DNA of 64,000 bases from NCBI RefSeq assembly GCF_001426645.1, contig NZ_LMEX01000003.1:159449-223448 (forward strand), written 5' to 3'. Shown piece by piece: positions 1-8,307 of this stretch. The notes under the pieces are model-generated. The model worked only from the letters and a program-made list of their open reading frames with translations, did not search any database and was not told the origin of the DNA. The translations under genes and the position numbers were made by a program. The stretch is from Rhodanobacter sp. Root480. GTDB taxonomy: Bacteria; Pseudomonadota; Gammaproteobacteria; Xanthomonadales; Rhodanobacteraceae. Positions within the stretch are counted from its first letter, which is position 1. The number at the start of each line of letters is the position of its first letter.

Positions 1-118
1 CCAGCAGGACGCCCACGCCGAGATGGATGCCAGTTTCGCCCTGCTGACGCTGGAGCTGGAGCGCCTGCTGGGCAAGCTGGAAGAGTGGTTCGGCCTGCCG
101 CGCCCCGCCGATAGCTGA
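1..118 (+). CDS. rdgC: Recombination-associated protein RdgC, C-terminal end (partial)
   Basis: Only the last 38 codons are present, read in the frame starting at base 2 and ending at TGA 116-118. The residues (DAHAEMDASFALLTLELERL then LLGKLEEWFGL) line up well with the end of Xanthomonas RdgC as I recall it, a run of the type 'ELDARFALQSAEIRRL'. RdgC is a ring-shaped DNA-binding protein that limits RecA-driven recombination. The rest of the gene lies left of the window, so the call rests on this short C-terminal match alone. Confidence 0.75.
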   Translation, partial: QQDAHAEMDASFALLTLELERLLGKLEEWFGLPRPADS

Positions 119-249
119 ACCGGCGTCACGCCCCTGCGCTCCCGGCCGCGCGTCATGCTTGCGGCCGGCCCGCGACAAGTGGAAGCTTGGCAGACGGCCG
201 CGCCCATCAGTCCACCACCGGCAAGGCGAGCAGGCACAACGGGCAGGTC

Positions 250-1020
250 ATGGCGCAGCATCTCGAAGGCGATTGGCTGGAACTGTCGACAGCAGGCGGA
301 CGCCTCATCCGCGTGCTGAAGGCCGCGCACCCGCGTGCCCGCCGGCTGCGCCTCACGGTCACGCCCAAGGGCGCCCGCGTCACCTATCCGCACGGCACCC
401 ATCCGGCCCAGGTCAGCGCCTTCCTGCGCAGCCACGCCGAGTGGCTGGAGCTGAAACTCGATGAGCTGAACCTGATGGTGAAGCCGCTGCCGCCGCTGCG
501 GCTGGGCTATCCATGCACGTTCCCGCTGCGCGGCGAGCTGGTCGAGCTGGACTGGGCCGAAGGCAGCTATCCCAAGATCGAGTCGCATGCCGAAGGGCTG
601 ACCCTGGTGATCCCGCGCCCGCACACCCGCGCGCTGCCGATCGCGCGCGGGCTGCTGGCCTCGCACCTGGAAGCGCAGATCCGCCGCGACGTGTCGCGCT
701 GGATGGCCGGCTACGTGCCGCAACTGGGGCTGGCGCCCACCTCGCTGCGCATCCGCCCCATGAAAAGCCTGTGGGGCAGCCTGGATACCCGCGACCGCAT
801 CAACCTGGATCTGGCGCTGGCGTTGGCGCCACCGGCCGCGCTGCGCTACGTGCTGGCGCACGAGCTGTGCCACCTGAAGGTGCGCAACCATTCGCCGCGG
901 TTCTGGACCCAGGTGGAAAACCTGTTCCCGGATTGGCGCGAACAGCGCGCCTGGTTGCGCCAGCAGGGCGCGGTGCTGAAGGCGGAACTCGATCGGCTGA
1001 TCGGCGACGTGGCCGACTGA
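250..1020 (+). CDS. YgjP/DUF45-type zinc metallopeptidase
   Basis: Predicted 256-residue cytosolic metallopeptidase of the YgjP-like (DUF45, M48-related) family. The zinc site is HELCH at about residue 204, followed by the family's downstream His in 'KVRNHSPRFW'. A WG-S motif precedes it ('SLWGSLDTRDRINLDL'), which is also typical of the family. I chose ATG 250; an in-frame TTG at 187 would add 21 residues that look unlike the family N-terminus. It follows rdgC on the same strand but 131 bases away, so co-transcription is possible but not shown. Members are sometimes found beside restriction genes; none is seen here. The physiological substrate is unknown. Confidence 0.85.
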   Translation: MAQHLEGDWLELSTAGGRLIRVLKAAHPRARRLRLTVTPKGARVTYPHGTHPAQVSAFLRSHAEWLELKLDELNLMVKPLPPLRLGYPCTFPLRGELVELDWAEGSYPKIESHAEGLTLVIPRPHTRALPIARGLLASHLEAQIRRDVSRWMAGYVPQLGLAPTSLRIRPMKSLWGSLDTRDRINLDLALALAPPAALRYVLAHELCHLKVRNHSPRFWTQVENLFPDWREQRAWLRQQGAVLKAELDRLIGDVAD

Positions 1021-1088
1021 TTCCGCGGGGCGAGTCGACCGACCAGGGTAATGGCGGCCGACTGCACCCACGCCGTGCGACTCCGTCC

Positions 1089-1883
1089 TCAGCCGATGGA
1101 ACGCACCACGCCGCCATCGACGCGCAAGGCCGCACCGGTCGTCGCGGAGGCCTGATACGAGCAGACATAGACAACCATGTTGGCGACTTCTTCCGTCGTT
1201 GCGAACCGATTAATGAGCGACGTCGGGCGCGCCGTCTTCAGGAATTGCTGCTCGGCCTCGGCTTGCGTGATGCCTTGTTCCGCCGCCATCGCCGTCATCC
1301 AGCCCGACAGGATCTCGGAGTTCGTGGGGCCGGGGACGACCGCATTGACGGTGACGCCCGTGCCGGCCACCAGTTCCGCCAGGCCCCTCGACACGGCGAG
1401 CAGCGCGGCCTTGGAGACGCCGTAGTCGATCATGTCCTTGGGGATGTTGAGCCCGGATTCGCTGCTGATGAACACCACGCGCCCCCGTCCCCGCTCCACC
1501 ATTTTCGGCACGTAATGGCGGGCGGCGCGCACGCCGCTCATGACGTTGAGCTGGAACAGGTCGAGCCATTCGTCGTCGCTCTGCTCGAAGAAGTTGTTGA
1601 GGTGCGCCGTGCCCACGTTGTTGACCAGGATGTCGGTGTCGGGCACCTGCTCCACCAGCGCGGCCGAGCCTTCCGGTGTCGCCAGGTCGGCGGTGACGCC
1701 GGCAAAATCCGCATCGGGAAATTGCGCGCGCAGCTCCCGCAGCGCCGTGGCGACCCGCTCCTCAGTGCGGCCATTGATGACCACCGAGGCCCCGGCACGT
1801 GCCAGCCCTTCGGCAATGGCGCGGCCGATGCCGGCGGTGGAGCCGGTAACCACGGCCTTGCGGCCCGTGAAATCGATTTTCAT
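1089..1883 (-). CDS. SDR family NAD(P)-dependent oxidoreductase
   Basis: Classical short-chain dehydrogenase of 264 residues. The cofactor motif TGSTAGIG lies at residues 13-20, the NNVG motif near 88-91, catalytic Ser near 140-141, and the YxxxK pair is Tyr154/Lys158. I start at the ATG giving MKIDFTGRKA because the cofactor fold begins directly after it; longer readings only add low-complexity residues. It is oriented like the downstream-in-coordinate F420-type reductase at 1957-2556, from which it is separated by about 70 bases, so both may be expressed from the divergent promoter at 2557-2704. The substrate cannot be read from sequence. Confidence 0.9.
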   Translation of the reverse strand: MKIDFTGRKAVVTGSTAGIGRAIAEGLARAGASVVINGRTEERVATALRELRAQFPDADFAGVTADLATPEGSAALVEQVPDTDILVNNVGTAHLNNFFEQSDDEWLDLFQLNVMSGVRAARHYVPKMVERGRGRVVFISSESGLNIPKDMIDYGVSKAALLAVSRGLAELVAGTGVTVNAVVPGPTNSEILSGWMTAMAAEQGITQAEAEQQFLKTARPTSLINRFATTEEVANMVVYVCSYQASATTGAALRVDGGVVRSIG

Positions 1884-1956
1884 GATGTATTCCTTGGTTT
1901 GCGAGTGCACCGGAAGTGCGGCGCGACGGGATGCAACGCCGCTCGGCCGAGCGCGT

Positions 1957-2556
1957 TCAATCGAACTTGATGAGGTCCTGGAAAATAAGCTGGGTCCAGC
2001 GGTTGCCCCGCGCCTGGACCAGCGCGCCGCCTTCGTCGAGCCGTCCCAGATCCACCGGCGCATAGCCCAACTGTTCCGCCAGGGCGGCCACCGGCGCTAT
2101 CGCGGCGTCGTCGTCGCTGGAGAGAAAGACCACCCGCCTTCCGCCCTTGACCGAGGGGTCTTCGGCCAGCACGCCGGCCGGCAGGTGGTTGAAGCCCTTG
2201 ACCAGCCGCGCCCCCGGCAAGGCGCGGGCAATGACGGTGGAAGAGGGCAGGCCGTCGAGCTGTTCCAGGGGCACGCCGTACGCGTTGGTCACGTCGACGA
2301 CGATCTTGCCGCTCCAGCTTCCAGCCGCTTTCGCGACATCCCGATGCGACCAGAAGGGAACCGCCAGAAAGACGATGTCGGCTTCCAGCGCATCCTTCAG
2401 CGAACGAGGCGCGATCGTGGGGCCAATCGACTTCGCCAGCGGGGCGATCGCTTCGGGCGGGCGCGTGCTCGCCACGGCAACGTCGATGTTCTTGCGGGCA
2501 AAAGCGTGGGCGAGGGCCTGGCCGATCTGACCCGCGCCGATGATGGCGTAACGCAT
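1957..2556 (-). CDS. NADPH-dependent F420 reductase-like dinucleotide-binding protein (COG2085)
   Basis: A 199-residue protein that begins almost at once with a Rossmann glycine motif, GAGQIG at residues 7-12, followed by 'ASTRPPE', as in NADP oxidoreductase coenzyme F420-dependent family proteins. In proteobacteria these proteins usually lack F420 and act as predicted NADP-binding oxidoreductases of unknown substrate. The gene is divergent from the LysR regulator at 2705 with a 148-base gap, and is followed on the same strand by the SDR at 1089-1883. The likely arrangement is a LysR-controlled two-gene redox operon; that is inference from layout. Confidence 0.85.
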   Translation of the reverse strand: MRYAIIGAGQIGQALAHAFARKNIDVAVASTRPPEAIAPLAKSIGPTIAPRSLKDALEADIVFLAVPFWSHRDVAKAAGSWSGKIVVDVTNAYGVPLEQLDGLPSSTVIARALPGARLVKGFNHLPAGVLAEDPSVKGGRRVVFLSSDDDAAIAPVAALAEQLGYAPVDLGRLDEGGALVQARGNRWTQLIFQDLIKFD

Positions 2557-2704
2557 GATGTCTCTCCGGTAATGATGGAAGGTGAAGCGCCGTGCTTCAG
2601 TGCGGAGAGATCGTAATTAGCGCTGGAAGGAATGATAATCAGGCGATTTCCCATAAGCTCAATTCCGGATTGGAATCAATCGGCCGTACGGCCCGGGGAT
2701 CGCG
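2557..2704. promoter_or_regulatory. Divergent promoter region between F420-type reductase and LysR regulator
   Basis: This 148-base gap separates divergently transcribed genes, the usual location of a LysR operator that controls both the regulator and its target. It is more AT-rich than the flanking genes, particularly around 2610-2680. I do not see one unambiguous T-N11-A palindrome, so the operator is not placed more precisely. Confidence 0.5.
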
Positions 2705-3595
2705 ATGGACAGGTTTCAAGAACTGAGCGCCTTTATTGCCGTGGTGGAGGCGGGCGGCTTTTCCGCCGCCGCGCGACGAATCGGCAGCACCCAGTCCGCC
2801 ATCAGCAAGGCCATCGGTGCGCTGGAGAAGCGCCTGGGCGTAGTGCTGTTCAATCGAAGTACGCGCAGCGTGACCCTGACCGATCAGGGCCAGCGTTATT
2901 TCGACCGCACCAAGCCGCTGCTCGACGAGATCGGTGCGGCCGACAACGAGCTGACCAGCAGCACCCTCGATATCTCCGGGCGCATGCGGATCGCCGCGCC
3001 CTCGACGTTCGGTCGGCTCCACGTTCTTCCACTGATACCCGGGCTGTTGTCGCGCCATCCCGGACTGAAGGTGGAGCTGCTCCTTTCGGATGCGGCGCGC
3101 GACATGGTGGAAGACCGCATCGACCTGACGATCCGGGTGGGCACCGTCAACGAACCCGACGCCGTGGTGCGACGCATAGGCAGCACCAGCCTCGTATGCG
3201 TGGGGTCACGCCGCTATTTCGAGTTGAAGGGCACGCCAAAGACGCCTGCCGACCTGGTCGACCACAACTGCCTTGTGTACGAAGGCATGGTGGAGTCGAC
3301 GCATTGGCCGTTCACCGGCCCGGAAGGGCCGTTCAACGTACCCGTGCGCGGCAATTTTTCATCCAACAGCGTCGACGCGATACGTACGGGTGTGCTGGCC
3401 GGCGTGGGCATCGGCATGTTCACCAGAGCGTCGCTTGCCGAGGAACTGGCGCATCCCGACGTCGTCACGATACTCAACGACTTCGTGACGGGCACCCGCG
3501 ACGTGAGCGTCGTCTGGCCGCAACGCCGCTTCATATCGGCGCGCGTGCATCGCGTAACCGACTACTTCGTGCAGGCGCTGTCGCCGCGGCTTTAG
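2705..3595 (+). CDS. LysR family transcriptional regulator
   Basis: A 296-residue regulator with the standard N-terminal winged helix-turn-helix (about residues 1-60, with 'FSAAARRIGSTQSAISKAIG' and 'LGVVLFNRSTRSVTLTDQG') and a C-terminal effector-binding domain. The gene is divergent from the reductase/SDR pair at 1089-2556, which are its most likely targets. The effector is not deducible. Length and domain order are normal for the family. It ends convergently against the AHSA1 protein gene, about 50 bases away. Confidence 0.93.
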   Translation: MDRFQELSAFIAVVEAGGFSAAARRIGSTQSAISKAIGALEKRLGVVLFNRSTRSVTLTDQGQRYFDRTKPLLDEIGAADNELTSSTLDISGRMRIAAPSTFGRLHVLPLIPGLLSRHPGLKVELLLSDAARDMVEDRIDLTIRVGTVNEPDAVVRRIGSTSLVCVGSRRYFELKGTPKTPADLVDHNCLVYEGMVESTHWPFTGPEGPFNVPVRGNFSSNSVDAIRTGVLAGVGIGMFTRASLAEELAHPDVVTILNDFVTGTRDVSVVWPQRRFISARVHRVTDYFVQALSPRL

Positions 3596-3647
3596 CGGTG
3601 ATCAGCGCCGAGGGAGGGCTTCCTCCCATCCACCAGCCGGCGCATGG

Positions 3648-4148
3648 TCACCAGCCGGTGGCGAGCAACGCATCCAGTTGCGCGAACTGTTCGGGCAGGC
3701 CTTCCGCCGAGCCGGCGAGGGCGTCGTCGAGGGCCGCTGTCGTGGGATAGCGTTCGTGCAGGGTGACCCGCGTCCTGCCGGCATCCTCCTCGAACGTCAC
3801 CGTGGTCACGGCACCCTCATCGCTTTCCTCGTTCGTCCATACGATGCGTTTTTGCGGGACCACCTCCCGGTAGGTGCCGAAGAACGCCATCGGTTGATCG
3901 GAAGCCGGGTGGCTGAATACGAGGCGATACGTGCCGCCGGTGCGCACATCCATGTCGCACGAGAGCAACGTGAGCTCCACCGACTTCGGAATCCACCAGA
4001 GCTGGAACAGTTCGGGCTTGCTCCACGCTTCGAACACGATGCGCGCCGGCGCATCGAATGTTCGTGTCACGACGAGTTCGTGGTCGGACTTGCGTTCCAC
4101 GGCAGTGCGGTTCGTCGCGGCGGGACTACCTTCTTTTGCCTTGGCCAT
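3648..4148 (-). CDS. SRPBCC / AHSA1 family protein
   Basis: A 166-residue START-like lipid/ligand-binding fold of the 'activator of Hsp90 ATPase homolog 1-like' group. Typical motifs are 'TRTFDAPARIVFEAWSKPE' near the N-terminus and the C-terminal 'AEGLPEQFAQLDALLA'. Its start overlaps the end of the ArsR-type regulator at 4126-4488 by 23 bases, a very common two-gene arrangement in proteobacteria where the regulator and the SRPBCC protein form one operon. The ligand and reaction are unknown for most members. Confidence 0.9.
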   Translation of the reverse strand: MAKAKEGSPAATNRTAVERKSDHELVVTRTFDAPARIVFEAWSKPELFQLWWIPKSVELTLLSCDMDVRTGGTYRLVFSHPASDQPMAFFGTYREVVPQKRIVWTNEESDEGAVTTVTFEEDAGRTRVTLHERYPTTAALDDALAGSAEGLPEQFAQLDALLATGW

Positions 4149-4488
4149 CTGCCTTCTCCTTGCGTTTCAGGGTCTCGACAACTTTGTCCAGCGCGTCGAA
4201 GCGTGCGCTCCAGAGCTGGCGGTGCCGCTCGATCCAGGCGGCCTCTTCCTCCAGCCGGCGCCGTCCGAGCCTGCAGGTTCGGACGCGCCCGACCTTCTCC
4301 GTCGTCACCAGCCCCGCCTGCTCCAGCACGCTGACGTGCTTCTTCATGCCCGTGAGGCTCATGTGGAACCTTTGGGCAAGGTCCGAGATCGAGGCATCCG
4401 ACCCCCCAAGCTGCTCCAGCACACCACGTCGGGTGACATCGGAGAGCGCGGCAAACGTTGCGTCGAGGCGAGCTTGATACTGAACCAT
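4126..4488 (-). CDS. ArsR/SmtB-type HTH transcriptional regulator
   Basis: A 120-residue winged-helix repressor. It has 'FAALSDVTRRGVLEQLGGSD' for the first helices, then 'DLAQRFHMSLTGMKKHVSVL' for the recognition helix. No metal-binding Cys cluster is evident, as expected for the subgroup that pairs with AHSA1-like proteins. I start at MVQYQARLD (ATG complementary to 4486-4488); an upstream in-frame ATG at 4524 would add 12 residues. Translational coupling with the AHSA1 gene is implied by the 23-base overlap. Confidence 0.88.
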   Translation of the reverse strand: MVQYQARLDATFAALSDVTRRGVLEQLGGSDASISDLAQRFHMSLTGMKKHVSVLEQAGLVTTEKVGRVRTCRLGRRRLEEEAAWIERHRQLWSARFDALDKVVETLKRKEKADGQGKRR

Positions 4489-4613
4489 GTGGTTCACTGT
4501 ATGACGGACTTTGACGACTTGCAAGCGGCGGATACTCCGCCGGCGGTTTGGTCGAAAATCACGGGATCAGTAGGTGGCCAAGGCTGTACATGGCAGCTCG
4601 ATAGCCGCCGCTC

Positions 4614-4682
4614 CCTGTAGGAGCGACTTCAGTCGCGACGCTCTTGATGTTTGTAGGAGCGCACCCTGTGCGCGATGCTTTT
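4614..4682. repeat. REP-like dispersed repeat, two tandem units
   Basis: Two adjacent units: 'taggagcgacttcagtcgcg' followed by 'taggagcgcaccctgtgcgc', each a short palindrome with a tail ending in 'gatgctttt' or 'gacgctctt'. The same units recur at 22059-22140, 29626-29707 and 50314-50410. Confidence 0.85.
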
Positions 4683-4745
4683 GCCCTTGTGCGTGACTCC
4701 AGAGCAAGAGCTTTCGTCTGCCTGCGGCAGCCCAGTTGCGCGTGG

Positions 4746-5624
4746 CTAACGCAAAGGCAGGAACAGCTCAGCTGCCGTACCCAACTCGGGCTGGTTAAGG
4801 AACAGGCGTTGGCAGTAGATGGGGAAGTCACGCATCTCCTCACCGCTTGCCGGCAGCCAGTCCCGATATAGAAACAGGGCGGCTGGCTCCAGGTTGTGAG
4901 TGTCCCCAGTCACTCGGAGCACGGCGCATCGTCCGCCGGGAATCTCGCCAGCTTTCACACCGTATTCGTTCGGTTCGATCGCGTAGCCGGCTTTGATTCC
5001 GACGCAAAGATCCATGCTGTAGTCGGCAGAGTTGACGGGATCCCGCTCCGAATACCAGATATTGAACGTCGGGCTCGTTTTGGGAGACAACCCAGCTGCC
5101 TTGCGCCAGGCGATGAATCGCTGGATCGTCGCATCGATGGTGCGGCGGTCGCCGCGATGTTCGAAGATCGCGACAGGGGTGGGTGCGATCTCGCGGATGG
5201 TCACTTGGTCGTGCGTGTAGGCGGTGCTCATGATCTTGCTCCTGGCGGCATGGAAGGGCCGGAAAGCCAGAAGCCATGGCTCCCAATCGGGAGACTTCCG
5301 GAAGGTCGATGGTGATTGCTTGAACCTCTGCCGGAATGCGCGGGCGAACGCGTCGGGCGTGTCGTATCCGGCTTCCAAGGCGATCTGCGTGACGCTCAGC
5401 CCTCGCACATGGGCCAACTGCTTTGATGCGCGTTGCAGACGCGCCAACTGGACGTACCGATGAAGGGAGACGCCGAAGAAGGCCCCGAACTGCCGGTGGA
5501 AGTGGTACTTCGAGAACGCCGCGATTTGGCTCAGAGCTTCGAGGTTCAAGTCGTCATCGAGATGGCGCTCGATGTGGTCAAGCACCTTTTGCATCCGCGC
5601 GCGGTAGTGGTCCAGGCCGGTCAT
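4746..5624 (-). CDS. AraC family regulator with GyrI-like effector domain
   Basis: A 292-residue protein with an N-terminal AraC/XylS double helix-turn-helix (about residues 8-110; 'AAFSKYHFHRQFGAFFGVSL', later 'IALEAGYDTPDAFARAFRQR') and a C-terminal GyrI/SOUL-type ligand domain (about 125-290, 'IREIAPTPVAIFEHRGDRRT'). This is the Rob/SbmC-like layout used by regulators that sense small organic compounds. I start at MTGLDHYRARM; the reading frame stays open upstream to 5912 but those residues are not family-like. No strong ribosome binding site decides between 5624 and an ATG at 5648. Confidence 0.9.
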   Translation of the reverse strand: MTGLDHYRARMQKVLDHIERHLDDDLNLEALSQIAAFSKYHFHRQFGAFFGVSLHRYVQLARLQRASKQLAHVRGLSVTQIALEAGYDTPDAFARAFRQRFKQSPSTFRKSPDWEPWLLAFRPFHAARSKIMSTAYTHDQVTIREIAPTPVAIFEHRGDRRTIDATIQRFIAWRKAAGLSPKTSPTFNIWYSERDPVNSADYSMDLCVGIKAGYAIEPNEYGVKAGEIPGGRCAVLRVTGDTHNLEPAALFLYRDWLPASGEEMRDFPIYCQRLFLNQPELGTAAELFLPLR

Positions 5625-5975
5625 CTTGGTCGTTCGTTTTGGCCGCATCAGGATGACGCGCACAGGCGCGGCGTGCCCGGCCGATATTGCGCTCTTTGTT
5701 CGAGCCTCGGCGGTAGGCGACTGGCTGTCGCAAGCTACATGTACAACGACAAGCACTGGCGCGAGGCAGCGCCATTCGGGTGCGGACCGCGCGCCCGTGG
5801 GTCGCTCGCTTCGGTCAGACGCGACAGGTGCGGCTAAGCCTTCCTGGGGCACCAATGCGGAGGGATCTGCGTTCCGCACAACGCCCGCTCCCGGCCAAGA
5901 GCGGACATTCAAAACTCCACTCTGACCTTGAGGTTTGACCTGAATGTGCTCAGCGATACCCGCCTAGAAGCGGCC
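5625..5975. other. Gap of about 350 bases at the edge of the accessory patch
   Basis: No gene is supported here. The left part should contain the promoter of the AraC-type gene. The right part holds one copy of the 'aatgtccgc' repeat (5884-5910, minus orientation) and marks the shift from GC-rich DNA to the AT-richer DNA of the TIR gene. Confidence 0.6.
5884..5910 (-). repeat. Copy A of a short repeat bounding the accessory genes
   Basis: On the minus strand this reads 'gaatgtccgctcttggccgg' then 'gagcggg'. It resembles copies at 7504-7527 and 8464-8487 (core 'atgtccg' plus 'ggaagc'-like end). It lies just beyond the 3' end of the TIR gene. Confidence 0.5.
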
Positions 5976-7124
5976 TCAGCAGTGGGGATGAGCGAGCTTA
6001 GAGTGGAGCCCATCCGGCTTCAGTACTTCCAATAGATCAAAGTAAGAGAGGCATATGCTGAAGGAACTGAATACGTAGGCAGCCACGGAGTAAGGAGAAA
6101 AATGGACAGTTACACCGACATCATCGAGATTGAAGTTCCGAAAGTTTTGCCACTTCGCTCCTGCGCCCTCACTAATCCATTTCATCGCCTCCGCATCTGG
6201 CCGCTCGCCGACGCGCTTCCAATATTCACGTTCTATGCCCTTGATAGCCAGTTCACTCAGACGCGCCAAGCCCGCCTGTTCATCAGTAAATAACGACTGG
6301 AGGGGTGCTGAGCGAGTTACACCGTCCAATCGGAAGTTCCACGTCTTGAAATGCGAATTTCCGTGAGCAGCGCCGCGGTAATATGTGTCTATCATAGTCA
6401 GAACACTGACGAAGAGATTATTTGCGAAGACCACTTGGAAGCCTTGTGTGTAGGTGGTTTGCATTGCATTCCACCACGCATCACCCTCGTTGCCGACCTC
6501 GGTGTCGTGCTCCGTTAGTTGATCTATTAGCGTCGCATGGGCTTCCCCAGCGAACACAAGGGATAGCGCATCCGCAGCGGACGGATTACTAGTCGACATG
6601 AAGCTAGGATATTGGATCTGCAAATCGTACTTCGGTATTTCGGTGCGCTTCTTCGAAAGGCTCTCGGTGAACACTGTAAAAGGGCCGGCGATTGTTCCCT
6701 TCTCATAAGCGATTTTTCGCTGAGATGCAGCCAGTTCCAGTGATTGGAGCAGCCTGTCCACGGCCCCATCTGTAGTTAGGTCGACGATTTGCACGCGCTC
6801 TCGCACGTGACGTGGCACTTCGCACGGTTCCAGCATTGCTGGGATCACAGTGATGAATTCTTCTGGACTGTATTTCAACTTTTCAATTGCGAGACGAGCC
6901 TCGGCTTGAACGAAGCCCGTCTTGCTGACGCTACGAGGGGAGCAAAACAAGATCATCACTTCGCAGCGTTCGATAGCTAGTAGAATTTCGCGTGACCAAT
7001 CCGCACCTGGTAAAATGGATCGGTGGTCCATCCAAGGGGCGAACTTCGCACCTTGGAGCTTTTGGAAATAAGGATCAACCAGTGAGCGATCGTCGCTGGC
7101 ATAGCTCATGAATACCTTCAGCAT
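5976..7124 (-). CDS. TIR domain protein fused to a DUF3298/RsiV-like domain
   Basis: A 382-residue protein in two parts. Residues 1-130 form a TIR_2-type domain: 'VFMSYASDD' opens it, 'WMDHRSILPGADWSREI' is the second block, and Glu75 in 'FVQAEARLAIEK' sits where TIR NADases keep the catalytic Glu. Residues about 160-370 resemble DUF3298 (the RsiV/PdaC-associated domain): 'YYRGAAHGNSHFKTWNF' and the hallmark 'FSPYSVAAYVFSS' followed by 'ICLSYFDLLEVL'. No signal peptide or membrane segment is seen. A ribosome site (aaagg) lies 9 bases before ATG 7124. Codon use is AT-richer than the neighbours, suggesting transfer. I infer a defence-like NAD-targeting effector with a DUF3298 sensor; the biochemical role is unproven. 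Confidence 0.8.
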   Translation of the reverse strand: MLKVFMSYASDDRSLVDPYFQKLQGAKFAPWMDHRSILPGADWSREILLAIERCEVMILFCSPRSVSKTGFVQAEARLAIEKLKYSPEEFITVIPAMLEPCEVPRHVRERVQIVDLTTDGAVDRLLQSLELAASQRKIAYEKGTIAGPFTVFTESLSKKRTEIPKYDLQIQYPSFMSTSNPSAADALSLVFAGEAHATLIDQLTEHDTEVGNEGDAWWNAMQTTYTQGFQVVFANNLFVSVLTMIDTYYRGAAHGNSHFKTWNFRLDGVTRSAPLQSLFTDEQAGLARLSELAIKGIEREYWKRVGERPDAEAMKWISEGAGAKWQNFRNFNLDDVGVTVHFSPYSVAAYVFSSFSICLSYFDLLEVLKPDGLHSKLAHPHC

Positions 7125-7530
7125 CTGCGAACCTTTCTGATTCGAACTTTAGATGCAAGCTATTCGCATCCTAGTTCGATTTTCGCACGTCGGGCAATGT
7201 CTGGGGCGCACGAGCTGCTTTTCCCTTGTCGGCGCCACCTGATACAAGATGCCCCGCCTACGACAAGTAGCCGGTCGGAATAGCTGCGCACAGATCGTTC
7301 CGCGGAAGACTGGCCATACTGTCCCATCTCGACCTCATCGACCAAACCAGACGAACGTGATGGACTGAATCGGCCGGCGAGGACTAGACGATGCCTCACT
7401 TCCGGGAGCGTCGAGGTCTCCGCAGGCATGTGGATTTTGCATCCGCCACCGTGCGACTGAGTCTTTCCAAAACTCACGCAGCCCTCTTTGTGCCAAGTCC
7501 TTCATGTCCGTTTCGGATCGGAAGCGAACC
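7125..7530. other. 406-base gap between the two accessory genes
   Basis: Open frames of about 100 codons exist on the minus strand (7160-7477 and 7335-7622), but their translations are Arg/Ser-rich with no recognisable motif and overlap each other, so neither is called. The TIR promoter should lie at the left. Copy B of the short repeat is at 7504-7527. Confidence 0.5.
7504..7527 (+). repeat. Copy B of the short repeat
   Basis: Reads 'atgtccgtttcggatcggaa' then 'gcga'. It matches copy C at 8464-8487 at about 19 of 22 positions in direct orientation; together they bracket the TIGR02391 gene. Confidence 0.55.
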
Positions 7531-8307
7531 TTAGGCGCCCTGTGCTGGCGCGTTACCTTGCGCAGCCAGCTCTTGGATCGCCGCCAGTCTCGCGTCGATG
7601 ATCTTGAGAAGATGTGATGCAAGGATGATCATTTCGCGCGCTTCATCGCGCTGGATCTCGACCTTCCGATGGGATGCTGGATTCTTGTAACTGCCGATGG
7701 CGCCTGTCATCAGGTTCATCAGTGCGACTCTCTCGCCGCGTTCCAGTGTCCTGTCTGTCAGAGGGCCTTCGTCCGGATGGAATGCGGCACTCATTAGCGG
7801 AACACCGATCCTATCGGCGCCGTAGTTGCCGGCCGCGCGTGTCGTTACTTCCAGAGCCTTGAAGGCTTCGAACACGGCTGTGTCGAAGCGCCCCTGCATG
7901 AAGAGGGGGCGAGCGTCCCGCAGAAGCGTCGGATGCATAAAGGCGTTCGGCAACAGTTCTTCACTCAGCATGGCCTTGACGCCATTCGCATCTGCAACCT
8001 GGCGACCGAGCTTGGTCACGCGGTCGAAGGCTGGGTTCGCGCCCGTGTCGGAGCACAGCAGGCCGTTAACCTTCAGCCAGTTCCAAGCGGCTGAGATTGA
8101 ATTTGCAAGTTCTTGTTGGAGTTCACGGCTGCCGCGATAGTCGTATTCGTCCTCTATGCGGTTCACGTAATTCCCGAGGTTCGCTATACCTTGCTGGGCG
8201 GGGGAGTTCGGACCTGTAAGCACTTCCAGCAGGTAGCCACCCAGTTCGCTGGGTTGAATGTCGACCAAGGTTTGGGCATCGGGAACGAGCTGACTGAGTG
8301 TTGCCAT
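7531..8307 (-). CDS. TIGR02391 (Ymh) family protein
   Basis: A 258-residue protein whose C-terminal half carries the TIGR02391/PF09509 signature: 'LFMQGRFDTAVFEAFKALE', then 'LMNLMTGAIGSYKNPASHR' and 'AREMIILASHLLKIIDAR'. The family is widespread on plasmids, phage and genomic islands, has no proven biochemical activity, and is often seen in or near defence and abortive-infection loci. The start MATLSQLVPDAQ is chosen because it gives the family's usual length; a longer reading to 8376 is possible. The gene lies beside the TIR protein in the AT-richer patch, in the same orientation, separated by 406 bases, so it is probably a separate transcription unit. Confidence 0.85.
   Translation of the reverse strand: MATLSQLVPDAQTLVDIQPSELGGYLLEVLTGPNSPAQQGIANLGNYVNRIEDEYDYRGSRELQQELANSISAAWNWLKVNGLLCSDTGANPAFDRVTKLGRQVADANGVKAMLSEELLPNAFMHPTLLRDARPLFMQGRFDTAVFEAFKALEVTTRAAGNYGADRIGVPLMSAAFHPDEGPLTDRTLERGERVALMNLMTGAIGSYKNPASHRKVEIQRDEAREMIILASHLLKIIDARLAAIQELAAQGNAPAQGA

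Noticed and set aside
7160..7622. Two overlapping minus-strand open frames (about 100 codons each) between the TIR and TIGR02391 genes
   Set aside because: Low-complexity Arg/Ser-rich translations, mutual overlap, no motif and no ribosome site.
5976..8307. Integrated phage or transposon
   Set aside because: No integrase, transposase, tRNA target or phage structural gene; only composition and short repeats suggest gain.
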